A stretch of DNA of 60,000 nt from contig OU612073.1 of the NCBI GenBank assembly GCA_914767715.1, positions 18,540,001 to 18,600,000 on the forward strand. Direction: 5' to 3'. A model generated the notes under the pieces. It saw only the letters and a program-made list of their open reading frames with translations, ran no database searches and had not been told where the DNA came from. The DNA comes from Membranipora membranacea. Lineage: Eukaryota; Bryozoa; Gymnolaemata; Cheilostomatida; Membraniporidae. A program made the position numbers and the translations under genes. Positions 1 to 55,765 of this stretch are shown here, one piece after another (position 1 is the first letter of the stretch; every line of letters begins with the position of its first letter).

Positions 1-1056
1 CAATATTTGATTAACTGGGATAATATATCCACTTTTCTAATAGAACTGACTCTTTAAACAGTTTATGGATTCAATTGAAACTAAAGGCTCTTCCTGAAAG
101 AAATTTCTTCAAAAATTTCCTCAACCGCATAGTTTGTCCCCTTTTTAAAGTGCTATGATTCGCAATATAATATTTTACCCCAGCGAATATCACAAACCCT
201 CAAGTGCTACTATAGCTTTTATTCAGTTTATTTGTTTTATTTTGATACTGACCATGAATTACCACTCAAAATGTAGCTAAAAACCTGTAATTTAATATAT
301 ATCACTTCTGTCAAATCCTATATATTGTAAACTTTTTTGCAGGCCTGGAAAGAGCACCAATCGAAAATTCCCCCTCTTTTTTTTTGCACATTTCCATTGG
401 CAACGTGGACACCATCGAAGGCTATAAATGCATTATGGTTTAGATTTTAGATCACTTCAATCTTCAAATTTCAATTCTTTACACATTTGAGAATATTTCC
501 ATAGTATTTAACGACTCAGCAATGCAATAGCTTGGCTTTTCCAGATTGTTTTTGATCAAATTTGTAATTTATTTTTCTTCGAGCAGTGGTTCAACAGGCC
601 TATCATTGGTAAGATAGGGGTGTTGTACCTTATAAGTCTGAGATCAGATGAATATACGGGTAAGGTTTGCTGTTGACAGTAGGCCAGTGGATAGGGCAGC
701 TGCTCATCCATGTTGGATGATTGACCTGTCTGAAACTGTACTTAATTTTTGGTCAAATACGCTCAATCGGGTGTAAGACATATCACGATAGTAGTAACTA
801 ATTTTTACTATATTATTGTATGGTTCGGCTTATTCCATGAAAATGAAAAATTTTAACAACATCAAGGATATACTTATTGACATAGACAGGATTTCAATGT
901 TTATTACCCGAGTGAGACAATTATCAATATATCCACATAGCTCACCAGGATATCAATGCTGCAAATTTGTATTTTCTTGACATGGATTTGTAGAAGAAGC
1001 TACAAGATCACACAGTTCCGTATCAGAAATATATCCTCAAGTTTATTTGATTTTAG
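1..1056. other. Non-coding, probably intron upstream of first visible exon
   Basis: No exon could be supported here. The first exon I place (1057) enters in phase 1, so coding sequence must precede it, and this stretch is best read as intron. A segment near 680-735 looks vaguely like the front half of a tRNA-derived repeat, but it lacks a convincing B box. The rest is AT-rich sequence without recognisable content. Confidence 0.5.
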
Positions 1057-43595
<42,539 letters not shown>

Positions 43596-43662
43596 AAGAA
43601 TCAATTGGTCTCTTATTTTGATTTTATGTATTGTATTTTGTTGATTAAATTTCTGATTTTAC

Positions 43663-43668
43663 AATAAA
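43663..43668 (+). terminator. Polyadenylation signal AATAAA
   Basis: Canonical hexamer downstream of the stop at 43595, at a position that suits a short 3' UTR of the giant gene. Confidence 0.6.
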
Positions 43669-43731
43669 AAGCATGTTGAAATGTTGTTATAATGTTTTAG
43701 AGACAGTAGTGATAATACTAGTTTTTGTAAT

Positions 43732-43890
43732 TATCAACTTCTATTTTCCATTTGATAACCTGAGATGGAAAAAATAGCAGAACAAGCCTCTGTAAGGAGT
43801 GAAGAGGGAAATCTCAGATCCTCACACAGGTATGAGATGATTATACTGTGATACCAGATTCACAGACGAACACAGGGTCAAACTTTTATA
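43732..43890 (+). repeat. Direct repeat B (pair with 43196-43330)
   Basis: Downstream partner of the repeat at 43196, just beyond the proposed polyadenylation signal. In phase 1 its 65-nt section carries a TGA, so if these were exons this copy is dead. Confidence 0.65.
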
Positions 43891-44262
43891 CAGCCGCTAC
43901 ATCAGGTGCTTTGAAAACAGAGAAGCATTTTTTGTTGACATATAGTTTTATAGCTTTTGGCATTTTATCATTAATGAAGATATTGAACAATAGTGGTCAT
44001 AGTAAAGACTCTGGTAATGGTAGCATTTTTAGAACTGCAGCAGATTTTTATAGAGACCCAGATCATATTTTAAACCACCCTTATGTGTGCCATAGGAACT
44101 GTTTTATTTGTAGCAAATCACGAACTATACTCTTTTTTAACAGCTTTGTGCCGAACAGTATTCGCATTTTAAATGACGCAGCCTTCATGCCACACTAGTT
44201 TTACCTCATCATTGATGTTGTGTAACCAATAAATCTTTTCTTATCTTATCTTATCTTAACAT
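43890..44262 (+). mobile_element. 3' end of a non-LTR retrotransposon
   Basis: The plus-strand frame ends with RNCFICSKSRTILFFNSFVP and then NSIRILNDA, the typical tail of Jockey/CR1-group LINE polyproteins (CxxC-like segment, then a phrase of the type NSFIPxSIxLLN). After the stop a short 3' UTR ends in tandem TTATC units (44236-44258), the usual microsatellite tail of such elements. The 5' part is missing. Confidence 0.7.
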
Positions 44263-47200
44263 AAATTCAAGGGCTAGAAATCCTGAATTATTAATACCCA
44301 CTGCTGCCCCTCGAGGATCATTATTTGTGTTGTTTTGAGCATTGGTACCCTGGTGAGCGTTCGCCCCTCCAGCCTCCTCTGTACTTTTCCAGATGTAAGT
44401 TTGCTCAAGTCGATGTCTGAAACTTGCAGACAGTTCAGACTTGAGTTTCTCATCTACCATACCATTGATCATGATATGTATGACCAGATCTTCTCTCAGT
44501 CCTGCCAGGATGACATGAGAGGGAATGTCAAAATCGATGACTCATGATAGTTTTTTTCCCTCTGAGAGAAATGTTTTGTAAATTTGCTTGACAATATCAT
44601 CAAATTGTATATCTGCTACTGAGATATCAAATGTGTCTAAGATATCTGTACTTCTCCTATCTCCCACTTATCACAAGTACCATTGCTAAGAGCTCCTTAT
44701 CTCTCATTGAAACGAAAAATTGGAATTCAGATAATTCACAATAAATTGATCAAGTGTTATGTAAGTACCTTTTTAGTTACAATGAAAGTACCCTGCATCT
44801 TTTTGCCAACCTGATATATTTGCTCTACTATTCTGTAGAAACACCTTTTCAATTGCAATTAATTTGTCTTAAGTATCATAAACCAGAGCATTCAAGTGTA
44901 TGATATAGATGATATAAGTTTTCATGCAAGAACATTGATATTTTAAGTTGGTCAAGTGTATGTGTGATGTATAACTAACGGATCAAATAAAATCTAAGGA
45001 TAATCATATCACCGCAATTAAGACAACATAATTTAGGTATATCATAGTTTTAATTTCATCAACATGCAGCCCTTCTCTCATGAATAACTGTTTCCCTAGG
45101 AAGAAAGATTATCTGTCATCATACGTACCGCTGTTTGAGTAATGAATAAAACTTTATTTGTCTGTTTGATTGAAGTATAATGGTTTTAGGAACATTAAAA
45201 ACGTACTAATTGATATTGTAAGAATCTAGGTTTTTAGGCCAGGAGTCGTCTGATAACATTTGATGGTAAGACAATTTCGGTGTTTAGTAGTGTGTAGTAG
45301 TCGTAGTTGTACCTGCGGGTGATCAGATGCTTACTGTAATGTACATCGAACTTTTCTATACATTCAGTCCATTATATGCAAAGAGTTTTCACTAGTCACT
45401 GGGAAGAACCCTGTGCTACAACGGCAATGAGTGATCTACAAACGGAAGATCGTCACCAATAAAATGTTATTCTATATTATTTACAACAGCTACCATTTAC
45501 ATGCCATGTTAATTTAAATGGCCCTTTATATTTGATATCTGATTAAATAGTTAATGATGATTTTCAACCAATTAACTGACTTGACTCCCACCCCACCTCA
45601 CATAAATATATGCCTCACTATGTGGCATTCAGACATGACAAGATTAAATATACCAGCATAGCTTGTGAGATTTAGTAGACAAAGGAGGGGTAGAAAGCCA
45701 AGTTAGTAAGCTAACCTAAAGCTATTCAACCTACAAGTCATGATAGTGGAGCTGATACAGCTGCTCTATGAGACTCAGGATTGTGTTACTTTGTTTTTCA
45801 CAATAAGGTTTGGTAAGATTTTTGAGCAGATAGATAACAGGATAATAGTGACATGAAACTCCAGCTATGACATTCTAGCACATAACATTATGCTGTATAA
45901 GAACTGGTTTGAAGAATTTGGATCTCACTCTTGTTGTCTACTTTTTTATCTTTGTTTGGTGGTGAGTATTGGTAGACCAGGGCAACAGTAGTTGTTTCTC
46001 AGTATTTGCTTATTCACCAAGAGGTCACATAGAATTTGGTGATGGGACTTTACACAATGTATATTTATCAAACATTAGCTGACCCATCACTTTACATAAA
46101 TAATGACCCAATATACTGGTGATTATTGATAGGACTTTTTAACCCTGCAGATAGCTTGTTAGTGGAACAGATGATGGCGGTCAAAATATTAAAATTTTAT
46201 CGTGGATTCAGGTGAGTCAACAGGGTGAGACGATTGCATAATCTTGTGACAGCGGAAGACCCAGATCCATGCTAGCACAATATGTTATTCACATCTTAAC
46301 CCTGTATGAATTGATGATAATTGATCGCTTACCGGGGACTTAGTTACAACACTCCTAATTGGTAGATGATGGGGCCCCTATTGAAATTGAGAATCCAAGA
46401 AAAATTAAGTTACATCTGTTTTACAAAAACTAATTGATTAAGCCAAGCTATTGCATCGTTGGATTGTACAAAGCAAAACCTGAGCAGATGAATTCATTGT
46501 TAGAAATTGCCAGAAAGCAAGCAGATGCTGTGTATTGTGAGGGGTCCAAACAACAACTCCAACATTTATATCATAATCATTGCCTTGACAACTCGAATTA
46601 TGTAATTTGAGTACTTTTTGTGTTCTATAGGAGATGGATTTGTAATGTATAGTAGTGTGGGTATTGTGTGGAAATACCAGAAGATTCAACATTGCCTGTG
46701 GTAAGTTTTTTTTTATAGACGATCACAATGAGGGTTTTATAAAAGTTTCTCTTACTCTCAGATTGAGTCACACATTGTGCTTCAGCAATCAACTGACATT
46801 GTGTTTTTTTTTCAAACGGCAATGGCATTACTAGCCTTGTTCTTCCATCATTGGCTATAACTGGCTGATCCTTTGCTATTACTTTTTTCTGATTACCATA
46901 ATGGCAATATTGTTTGCCTGATCTTCAGATTCTTCCAGTGACAGCTCAAAGATTTCGTTCTTCTTTATAGGCCACAATTATCCGATTTGACCCCATCGTT
47001 TTATAGCAACCTGTTTTGTTCCTTTTTTTACATCCTGTGTTCTACTAGCCGTCTGCTTAAAGTTGCTACGTTTTTTTATGCAATGATGAGACTATCCTGG
47101 TTCTTTAGGTTATGGGTGTGATACGCTAGGTAGTTATTTCTTCCAGTTTCGTTTTTTTGCAGATTTTACGACGTTTTTTTTCTCAGAATTTTCTTTGTTT

Positions 47201-47815
47201 TTGAGTATGAAGTCTATTATTTTACACTGTGGTAGAAGGGATTGACGGTGGCCTCTTCCAATTTTGCCTTTAGATCATAATTCTTCTGGAAAGTTGGTTT
47301 TGAAAGTAAATTTCTTGCAATACATATGTGAGGAAAATATCTTGATGCTATTTAGTGGTTTGTCATAAGATTTAAACATACTGCGATGTATCTTGCAACT
47401 TGGTAGGGTCATGGTTTTATTGGGATTAATAACATATAGATTTTTTTTATCTTCTCTGAACCAAATTGAATGCCGTTGTTGTTGATTGCTCACACAAAGA
47501 CAAAGCTAGTATCTAATGTAGGTGGTCAGGCCTGATTATGAAGGGTCATACAATGTGATCTATCTTTCTTCTTTTAGTCATATTTTCATCTTGAAGTTCT
47601 ATTTATCTCAGAATTTCTCTTTTCTGACAGCCACCTTTTCTTCTTATGCTTGTCCTGTGTCGAATCTGACTAGGAGAGGGTTCGGTTATGATTTTATAAA
47701 TTATCCCCTTCATCGAACATCACAGGGAAGCAAATGATTAATTTCAATTCAAGGCTATTTCTGACTTCATGTCAAACTCATTTCTGACTGTTTATGTGCA
47801 AGATCAGATGGTCAT
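44263..47815. other. Intergenic, no supported gene
   Basis: No exon chain, RNA gene or clear mobile element was found. Scattered open frames are short and have no recognisable motif. The sequence is AT-rich and largely unique as far as can be judged by eye. Confidence 0.5.
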
Positions 47816-48120
47816 TTTGTAGCTATGATGTTCTTGGATTTCAAAATAGCTTTTGATTGCGTCGACCATGTAATTCTTCCAAAAATTGACAATGTACGGT
47901 CTAATGGGCAAGCTGCACTCTCTCATAACATCTTTTTCATCTGATAGGACACTATTTACATCCAAACAACAAGGTGCATGAAGCTTGAACTTCTTCTACT
48001 GGCCATTGGTGTCTGCAAGGCTCAGTCCAGCATCGAGGTTAATCCTCATCAACGTCAAAGACCTTTTGTCATCCACAATATAAGGCGTTTGCCTAGGCCA
48101 ATGATACTGTTTTTGTGTAA
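47816..48120 (+). mobile_element. LINE reverse transcriptase fragment, frameshifted
   Basis: The plus strand encodes FLDFKIAFDCVDHVILPK, the RT palm motif of non-LTR elements. Further on, in other frames, VSARLSPASRLILINVKDLL corresponds to the GVPQGSxLGPLLFLIYxNDL box and ANDTVF to the YADD box. At least two frameshifts separate these pieces. Clade not determined. Confidence 0.75.
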
Positions 48121-50960
48121 ATTTCCTTTGTTTTCATGTGTTTATTGCTTACCATAAAAAATAGAATAGGTAAAACGGTATTAAAGGTATATAAAAAATT
48201 AAAAGGCAATGGGGCAGTCATATAGCACGAGGCTGGAACAGAAACTGCCTGACTAGAATAAACAACATCACACTCGCCTGATGGAAAGACAGAGCGAAAC
48301 ATCCGCAACCTGCAAACAATCAGAACGCATCCCACAGGCGCCGCCAGGCCTCTCCACGAACCAGACTGAGTATATGTCTCCACTTTGATACACTTATTTG
48401 ATTTATGTAATATTGATCTTCACTTGATAGAAAGTTGGAGCAGGAAAAATAGATTGTTGTCAAACATAAAAAAATCTCTTTATGTGCTTGTACAACCCTC
48501 TCACGGAGTCACATCTCTAGATTTAGATCTAAATATTAACACATTAACATGTAGGCGATATTTGCACCGAGATAAACAACAGTTTGTGATTATTCCAGAA
48601 ATGCAGGGGATCCCTAAAAGGTAAATCAGCTCGTAATTTTTATCTCCAGTATCTATTGTCATACGATAAATGGCATCCGGATATATGGCAACCTATATCA
48701 CAACAACATATTCTTGAAATAATATACTTGCTGGATAATAGCGAATTTTCATCCACATTTCGTATCATCTAATCCATACAAGAGATTTACATACATCGCT
48801 CGGTCTGATTCCTTTTCCTCTTCTTGCTGGTCATTTTACATGTATTTTTTAGCTTTCAAATTTTGCATTTGATGGCACCTACTTCCTTCTAGAAGGATTT
48901 AGTTTTCCTGGCTCTCAAACCTTTTTTTGAGAGAAACATCTGTTACGGTAATCAGTTGAGAGAAAAAACTGCTACAACTTTTTAGACTATTTACCCATAC
49001 ACTACACTCATCAACAAAACTTACCCATTTCAAACTACTACCATCAAAGCACTTTACATCTTGATAATTTCATCACTAGTTCATTTTTCTCTTTTTCTTC
49101 TTTTTAAATTATTTATTCTGTCGCTGCATGAAAAAATTCATAAATATGATTGTACAATGGCAATAAAAGAATTTATATTAGGCATTTTTTAACATAAATA
49201 GCCGAATATCACCTCCGTGACTGCTAAAAATGGTGACTTAATCACTAAAATCCACAACAGATAGAAAGAGAGATGATATAAATTTTTATGTGTGACCACC
49301 ATAACACACAGAAATCAGAGAGAAAATTTTTCTTTCGTGTTGAGATATGCCTTTGAAGAATAATGCTCTCCTTCTATTTGATTTGTGTCTCAGTGGTATA
49401 TCACCACATTAGAACCCTATCGTAGAACCATCATGCTTCTCTGCATGGTTTTTAACTCATAACTTCTGGGCTGATTGGTCAATGACCTTTTAACTTCCAC
49501 ATTATATCCATCAGTGTCTCAAATTACATATTGTAAAGTTTTGAGGATGGATGCGGATAACTTCCTGAGATATAGCCAGATAAAAAAAGCTCCTCTCGAT
49601 TTTGTTAATTTGCTTGTTTGATGGCTCCCTGCAGGTCACATGACTTGTCACAACGCAACATTATTTGAGTCTGATGAAAGTATCTGCTGTTGTGATAATA
49701 GATTTCATGGTAGCGATAAAGATAGCTTAAGAAATTAATCTTGAGCTATTCTACAAATTTTATTTCCATGTACACCATCCATCTGTGTAGCACTATAGCA
49801 CATTTTTTGCTTTGAATCTAGTATTGGCAAAAAAACAGGTGCTTTAATGCCTAAAGTTGAGATCCCATATCTGGAGGATTTTCACAAATAATACAAAATA
49901 TCTTAGTCAGCTTTCACACAACAAAGATAAGCCTTCAAAGATGATCTCAATCACCAAATCTATATGAATGGGGAATCAATTATGTCACCTGTGCACAGAT
50001 AATATTGTACAACATACCAGATTCCATGCATAGACCAGGTAAAACATTTTTTGAAACACTTTTAGTGCAAAGCTGCATTATGTCGCTACTGTCAGATTTT
50101 TCGGTGCCGGATAAAAATAATAATCTTAGTCAGAGTGTGTAAATGGAGTATCTAAGCTAATAATATGTCAGTGACGATGTACTACAGCATCTTTGACTCT
50201 GCTTTAGCACTGACCCTTAAAACCTGACCGCAATATTATCTTCAATAACAAACAGCTCACAGTGTTCGAGCTTGAGTAGGGTATTGATGGCACATGGTTT
50301 TGATCACATTGCATTTAGCTTTGAAACTAAGGCCATATTGTCAGTAATAACAATGATGGTAGAATAACTAAACTTTCATATGAAGAGCAGCATATACCAG
50401 GTAACGCTCGAGGAGAGCCATATTTCGATAGTGTCATGGTTTACTCAACATAAGACCTGCTTATATTGTGAGAGGTCTCCCTTCTCCACTGCATACTCGC
50501 CCAATAGCCCAACCATCCTGGGACAGGACAAAAATATATGAATGCATATGATAAAACTTCAGAATTACTGAATTACCAGCACCTGTGACTACTTATATAA
50601 GTTATGATATTAATCAGCGAAACTAAAACAAAACATGGAAATACTCTCTACTCACAAACTGCGAGGGCAGGAAAGAATCCGAGTGTCTTCCCTCCACATC
50701 CTTCCCTTTGTCTAATTAGTTGCATCTACTGACACCAGCCTTTTGGATCCGAGCCTTTTAGCCAAGTACATTCTTGTGTTGCTCATCTGTTCTATTCTGC
50801 CAGAGGAATGAGGAACTAAAATTATACCTCTTTTTCAACTGTCTAAATAGAAAGAACCCTCTTGTTAAAAAATTTCTAAGATATATTATATGAAATACAT
50901 ACTTTAATTATTATTCCAGCTTTTTTTAGCCCTCTGATAGCAGTGTTCATATCCCTGTTG
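48121..50960. other. Intergenic, no supported gene
   Basis: Nothing with coding or structural support. A somewhat GC-richer stretch at 48190-48370 stands out in composition only. Confidence 0.5.
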
Positions 50961-50961
50961 T

Positions 50962-51276
50962 TTAAAGGCAACCAAGGTTTCGCAGCAATGCATTAATGGG
51001 TAGTAAATAATGTGCTAGGCAGCATCAGCTTTGTGCATTATGCGACGCAAAATTAAAATTAGTTGCTGACTTTAAGCTGAGTTATACTTCAGTTTAGGGG
51101 AGGTTCAAAGACATTGCTGTAATAATGCTTTGCTGAGTTTGAGCACCTGATGGATGAAATGTTTCACAAGAATTCTGGCTGAGTAATCACCCAAATTAGA
51201 TTTTGTCCTTTTCCCTATGCAGAAGGTGCAATCTGCTATTAATCAATGAGAAGTTGTTTGAAACCCTGATTGCCCT
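50962..51276. mobile_element. TTAA-type MITE, copy 1
   Basis: Starts TTAAAGGCAACCAAGGTTTCG and ends GAAACCCTGATTGCCCTTCAA. Its sequence is the reverse complement of the element at 52706-53088, with indels and substitutions. The terminal tetranucleotides are TTAA on the left and a mutated TCAA on the right. Confidence 0.85.
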
Positions 51277-51985
51277 TCAAACACCCATTTACTACGTGTG
51301 ACATCAAATCAATACAGCAAGCTCCTATTTTCCTGGCTCAATGTATTTCCTCATTCTTTACTTCAGCATGCAAGGTTGGGCTCCCAATTTCTTCTCCCAT
51401 ACAGTCTTCTATTCAGTATTTTCTAAAATTTGTGCAATGTAACCAACATTGTCCAGTCTGAAAATCCAAACGAAGAATGAGTGGAACTCAAAACTGGTAA
51501 TACATCCAAAGCAAAACTGTTGGGCACAATGGCCTTTCTTGGGAATGAAGAGCACTTCAAAGTTCCCCCAACCGCTTTTGATTCGTTAACAGTATTCTCC
51601 ATATCAGTCATACTAAGAAACTTTGCCAGATCGAACCCGTCCTCATAGGCCAACGCTATTATGCTCCCAGTTTGTACCTCAAGATTAGGTGTGGTTGGTT
51701 TTGATGGAATGGTATCATAGGTCCTTGCCAAATCACTCAGATGACACAAATCGTCTAATCTGTGGATGACCTCAGGGTTTGAAGGGTATTAGTTGATGAG
51801 GAGAGCCATCATGGTTGGAAATGATTTCGTACTCCATATCTCCTTCATCCCCCAGTATGTGGGATTGAGCCCTGCCTTCTCAGAGTGTGCCCAAGGAAGC
51901 ATCATCTTTTTACTTAAATCATCTGAGACAACAGGTGCTGTCGACTCATTCTCTTCACTTCCACATGTCTCTGTTCACCAGTGCA
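51277..51985. other. Unassigned sequence between MITE copies
   Basis: A minus-strand frame at 51749-51423 (108 codons, starting MCHLSDLARTYDTIPSK) is the longest here. It has no domain I recognise and no clear splice partners, so it is not called as a gene. It may belong to the degenerate retroelement next to it. Confidence 0.35.
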
Positions 51986-51989
51986 GCTT

Positions 51990-52320
51990 TAAAATCCTAT
52001 GACAGCAGGCTAGGACAAAGACTTTGAGTTTGCGTAGGTCCTTTGACATCTTCCAAGTTTCGCATCCGTAGAATTAGACAGACATTACATTGGAAGAGAA
52101 GAGTCATAACTTGAGATGTCTCTTTATGGACTCAGACTTCCAGATTTTACAGAGCCGGTTGAACGCTGTGGTGGCTGGATTGATGCGATTTTTTAATATC
52201 GACCGTCACACCTCCAATCGCATCTAGCTCCAAGACGCTGAAAATCGTTGACAAACTCCAGGTCATTGTTGTTGATGGCGGCAATCAGTTTAAATCTGGC
52301 TAAAGTTGAACGATAAGTGT
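51990..52320 (-). mobile_element. Degenerate LINE reverse transcriptase C-terminus
   Basis: Across two minus-strand frames the sequence reads as the end of a non-LTR RT: VTVDIKKRINPATTAFNRLC, KIWKSESIKRHLKL, then YGCETWKMSK. This matches the stretch after the RT palm in many LINE proteins (I..RI..A..AF..L...W....S...K..L....V...LLYGCETW). In-frame stops and a frameshift make it inactive. Confidence 0.75.
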
Positions 52321-52705
52321 GGTAGCGTATTCCCTCAACAGAATGTTCGTCATGACAACCCCATCAGAAATACTCGTAATCCTATACTGATCCATATCCA
52401 AATCACTGTCTGTAACTACAATCTGATTCCTCTCTTTCACTTTCGGTCTTGCCAGAAGCTGTTCTTCCTGTTTATGAAAAGAAAGTGGAGCATCCCAACC
52501 TGTCGAGGAAATTTCTTGATGAGACTTTCCTTCATGAAAAGAATTAATATCCTACGGTAAAATTAAAGCAGAAGATAAACTAAATGAATAATCGCTGGGT
52601 TAGTACGGTCCATCATATTGAGATAATTCAAAGCATATCTTAATATTTAATAGCGCAAGGATAAAAATAAATCGTTCTTTCTATGATATGCGTTAATGGA
52701 GTGAT

Positions 52706-53088
52706 TAAAGGGCAACCAAGGTTTCAAACAACTTCTCATTGTTGGCCATTGATTAATAGCAGATTGCACCTTCTGCATGGGGAAAAAGAAAAAAATATAA
52801 TTCGGATGATTATTTAGCCAGAATTCTTGTGAAACATTTCTTCCATCAGGTGCTCAAACTCAGCTAAAAGAGAATACCACATAGCAGTTTCCTGTTCCTG
52901 TTATTATTTAGCCTGTGCTCTATAATTATTACAGCAAAGTCTTGGAACCTCCCCTAAACTGAAGTGTTGCTCAGCCTAGAGTCAGCAACTAATTTGAGTT
53001 TTGCATCGCGTAATGCACAAAGCTGACGCTGCCCAGCGCATTATTTGCTACCCATTAATGCATTGCTGCGAAACCTTGGTTGCCCTTT
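52706..53088. mobile_element. TTAA-type MITE, copy 2 (inverted relative to copy 1)
   Basis: The element AGGGCAACCAAGGTTTC...GAAACCTTGGTTGCCCT is flanked by TTAA on both sides, the target preference of piggyBac- and Kolobok-type transposases. Its interior matches copy 1 in reverse complement over most of its length, including TAGCAGATTGCACCTTCTGC and AATGCATTGCTGCG. It is non-coding and thus non-autonomous. Confidence 0.88.
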
Positions 53089-54229
53089 AAGCAAAAAATG
53101 TAAACCAACATATTAAGTAGAATTTGCCCCTCAGACCAAACAGTGAAAATTCGAACAGCAATTTCATGTTGAGTATGAATTGGAATAACACCATAAGTAT
53201 TTAAACTTTGAAATTTATGTATTGGCTTTTAATAAACCTGAATCATCTCTTTCAACTTGCATGGCTAGACCTTGATAACTGTAACTTGTATGAATTAAAA
53301 TGAATTTTGAACAACAACAGATTTCATCACTTTGTGGACCGCACTGTGAGTAAAGAAGGACAAGTTGAAAAATAAAATATTTCAGATTGACATTCGTTAT
53401 AGCATATCAGTTTGCAAAAATGTTTTCTTTTCAGAAACCATTACCAAACATATTTAACTCACACTTCAACACAACACACAAGTAAGAATAGACAATAGTT
53501 ACAATAAAGAAAACTACCCTTTTACAGAATATGCTAATGTTTTCTTTATTACTAAGACGATTGGTACATTAATGGTGCATACAACTGCTATATACAATTT
53601 CAGCATCTTTCCAAATAAGATCTCAATTACCACATAGACAAACTGTAGATTAAATAGCCAACTATTGAAGGCTTTAGCTTTGAGGCAGGTCATTATTGTC
53701 TGTTGTCTTTCTAGATTCAGGGAACCAAATGGGATTGTGTCTTCTGTACGTGTGAGGGACCTGTGTTTCATCCAATTGTGTTACCCTTCATTGGGACCAG
53801 TCCTTGGGATTTATAATTGCAAGTCAAGCACCACCAGTAGTCAGGCAGTTCTTGGCAATCTGATGTAAAAGCAATACCAAAGTTCTTTGATATGTTTCAC
53901 AACTGTCTCGATACAGTGGGATAAGCAATCTCTAATCTCAACTCCAGGTTTATGCTGACTGACTGCTTTCAACAAACAATAACATTACAAATAAATATAC
54001 GCTCATGATTAATACTAAAACCAACTATTACTATCACTATTACTTTAACAAGACATGCCATCGCTCCTCATTGACTGATTACCAAAAAGACATTCGCACA
54101 CCATTTCAGCATCAACTTAGTTCTCATTTTACTCTGTTATGTGGCAGCTGGTTTGCCTGTTTGTGCCCACATTCAGTCTACCAAATAAGGTTCTCTCCTC
54201 CGCGTGTTTTCCTACCTGTGCTTCAAAAT
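53089..54229. other. Intergenic, no supported gene
   Basis: No supported feature. Short open frames lack motifs, and no repeats were seen. Confidence 0.45.
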
Positions 54230-54601
54230 TGGGCTAAATCTCAACATGAATAGACATGAAATACATAAATGCATATTGTCGGAATGACTTTAAATTGTTT
54301 GCAGACCTGATATGTTGCGGAAGGCTATTGAAGATTATAGAAAGATTACAAAGAAAATTGTTCGATGGAGGTTTCAGATGATGTGTGTCTCTCATCTGAA
54401 AGCGATGTATATTAAATGAAAACTGCCCACATATATAATCTGGAGCCAACATTTATTTCGTATTTTATAGCCATAAATGGCAGAGAAATAACTGGAAAGC
54501 TGTGGTAAGGGGAGAAGACTTAATGATCTTGAAAGATTCTGTGTTGATAGCAGATGGTTAAGAGGCAATTGGGTTAAAGTCCGTAATTGCTTTTTTGTCA
54601 A
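54230..54601 (-). mobile_element. LINE 3' end fragment, minus strand
   Basis: Two overlapping minus-strand frames, joined by a frameshift near 54440, end with SIIFNSLPQHIRSANNLKSF. The phrase (WNSLPxxIRxxxxLxxFK) is the standard tail of many Jockey/CR1-like ORF2 proteins. The upstream domains are absent. Confidence 0.65.
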
Positions 54602-55122
54602 AAAATGATAATGAAGGCAATTAAAATTTTCTGTTTTTTTTCTGGATCATGATGATACCTGGCGAGTAGAGAGTTGGGATTCCCAAGGTACCCTGATAAT
54701 AGATTATTCAATGTGGATCACTTTACGCCAAAGTTAGCACGGACTTAAACCGAAATGCCTTTTAATTTGCATTTTTAAAAGTCATTTCGGTTAAAGTGGA
54801 CTTTAACCAAAATGCTCTTTAAGATGATTGAGCGTAATGAAAACTCATTGTTGTGCTGTCATAACGAATCTTAATTCAGAGGCGCCAAGGCTGTGACAAT
54901 TGATTAATAACAAAGTCACTGCCTAGCACCCCTGGGCAAAGATTCCGGCGTTGGAAAAGAACACCCCACATTCTCCTGAGTGTGTATTTCCGGTTCTATC
55001 AAGATGAGACGATTGCTGATTATTGATGTTTTTTAGAGTCTTGTATTGTATCGCTCTAAAAATTGGGCAAAACCGCCCCGAAAATTAATAAATCATTCAA
55101 AAAATATGGCAAAATCCGCCGA

Positions 55123-55250
55123 AAAAGGAAAACAAATAGGAAAAAAAGGAAATAAATAGGAAAAAAGAGAAATAAATAGGAAAAAAGGGAAATAAATAGG
55201 AAAAAAGGGAAACAAATAGGGAAATAAATAGGGAAAAAAGGAAAAATTTC
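55123..55250. repeat. AAATAAATAGG/AAAAAAGG tandem repeat
   Basis: About six units of 19-20 bp combining AAATAAATAGG and AAAAAAGG. The reverse strand gives low-complexity Phe/Leu/Tyr-rich frames with no coding value. A similar AATAAATAGG cluster lies at 59636-59700. Confidence 0.9.
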
Positions 55251-55765
55251 TACACGTCTGTGCAAAAAAATGGCAAAACGCCCACGGAAAAAAGGAAACA
55301 GGAAACATAAGCAACAACACAGCAGCACTTTTGCATGTGTCTTCCTCAGATCTCGGGCGAACTTCATCACATATCTTGGACAAAGGTGACACCGCATCGC
55401 TACACTGCAACAAAACCGGAGTTTCAGTGGGGATTGATTTACAGTGTTGATATAGAAGCCCCGGCCTGTTCATCATTAGCTGGCGCCTGAGGTGTGCCAG
55501 GGACCAAGGTACTGACGCACCTGAAGTACAGCTCAGCGTTGCTCCTGTTACGGAGCAACGGTACGAGGAGAGAACTATCTAGATAGTTCAGGTACTATCA
55601 AGCTGTACTATCTAGCTGATTCAGGTACGCCCTGGGGAGTACACCCCAGCTGTACTGGCCACCAACACACCGCCAGTCAACCTGCCTCAGGGGACCAAGG
55701 CAACCTTCACTCCACTGCAACTCGACAGCCCCACCTACGTTCACAGCTCTGATGCAGTGCATTGA
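55251..55765. other. GC-richer flank with short palindromes
   Basis: Composition rises above the surroundings. Palindromes include ACTATCTAGATAGT and GCTCCTGTTACGGAGC. A minus-strand frame starting MMNRPGLLYQHCKSIP at 55476 could be the C-terminal remainder of the neighbouring pseudogene, but I cannot confirm this. Confidence 0.4.

Noticed and set aside
55056-55476. Minus-strand frames with long Phe/Leu/Tyr/Pro runs, resembling membrane segments
   Set aside because: They are the translation of an AAATAAATAGG/AAAAAAGG tandem repeat and open in two frames at once, so the hydrophobic runs are compositional.
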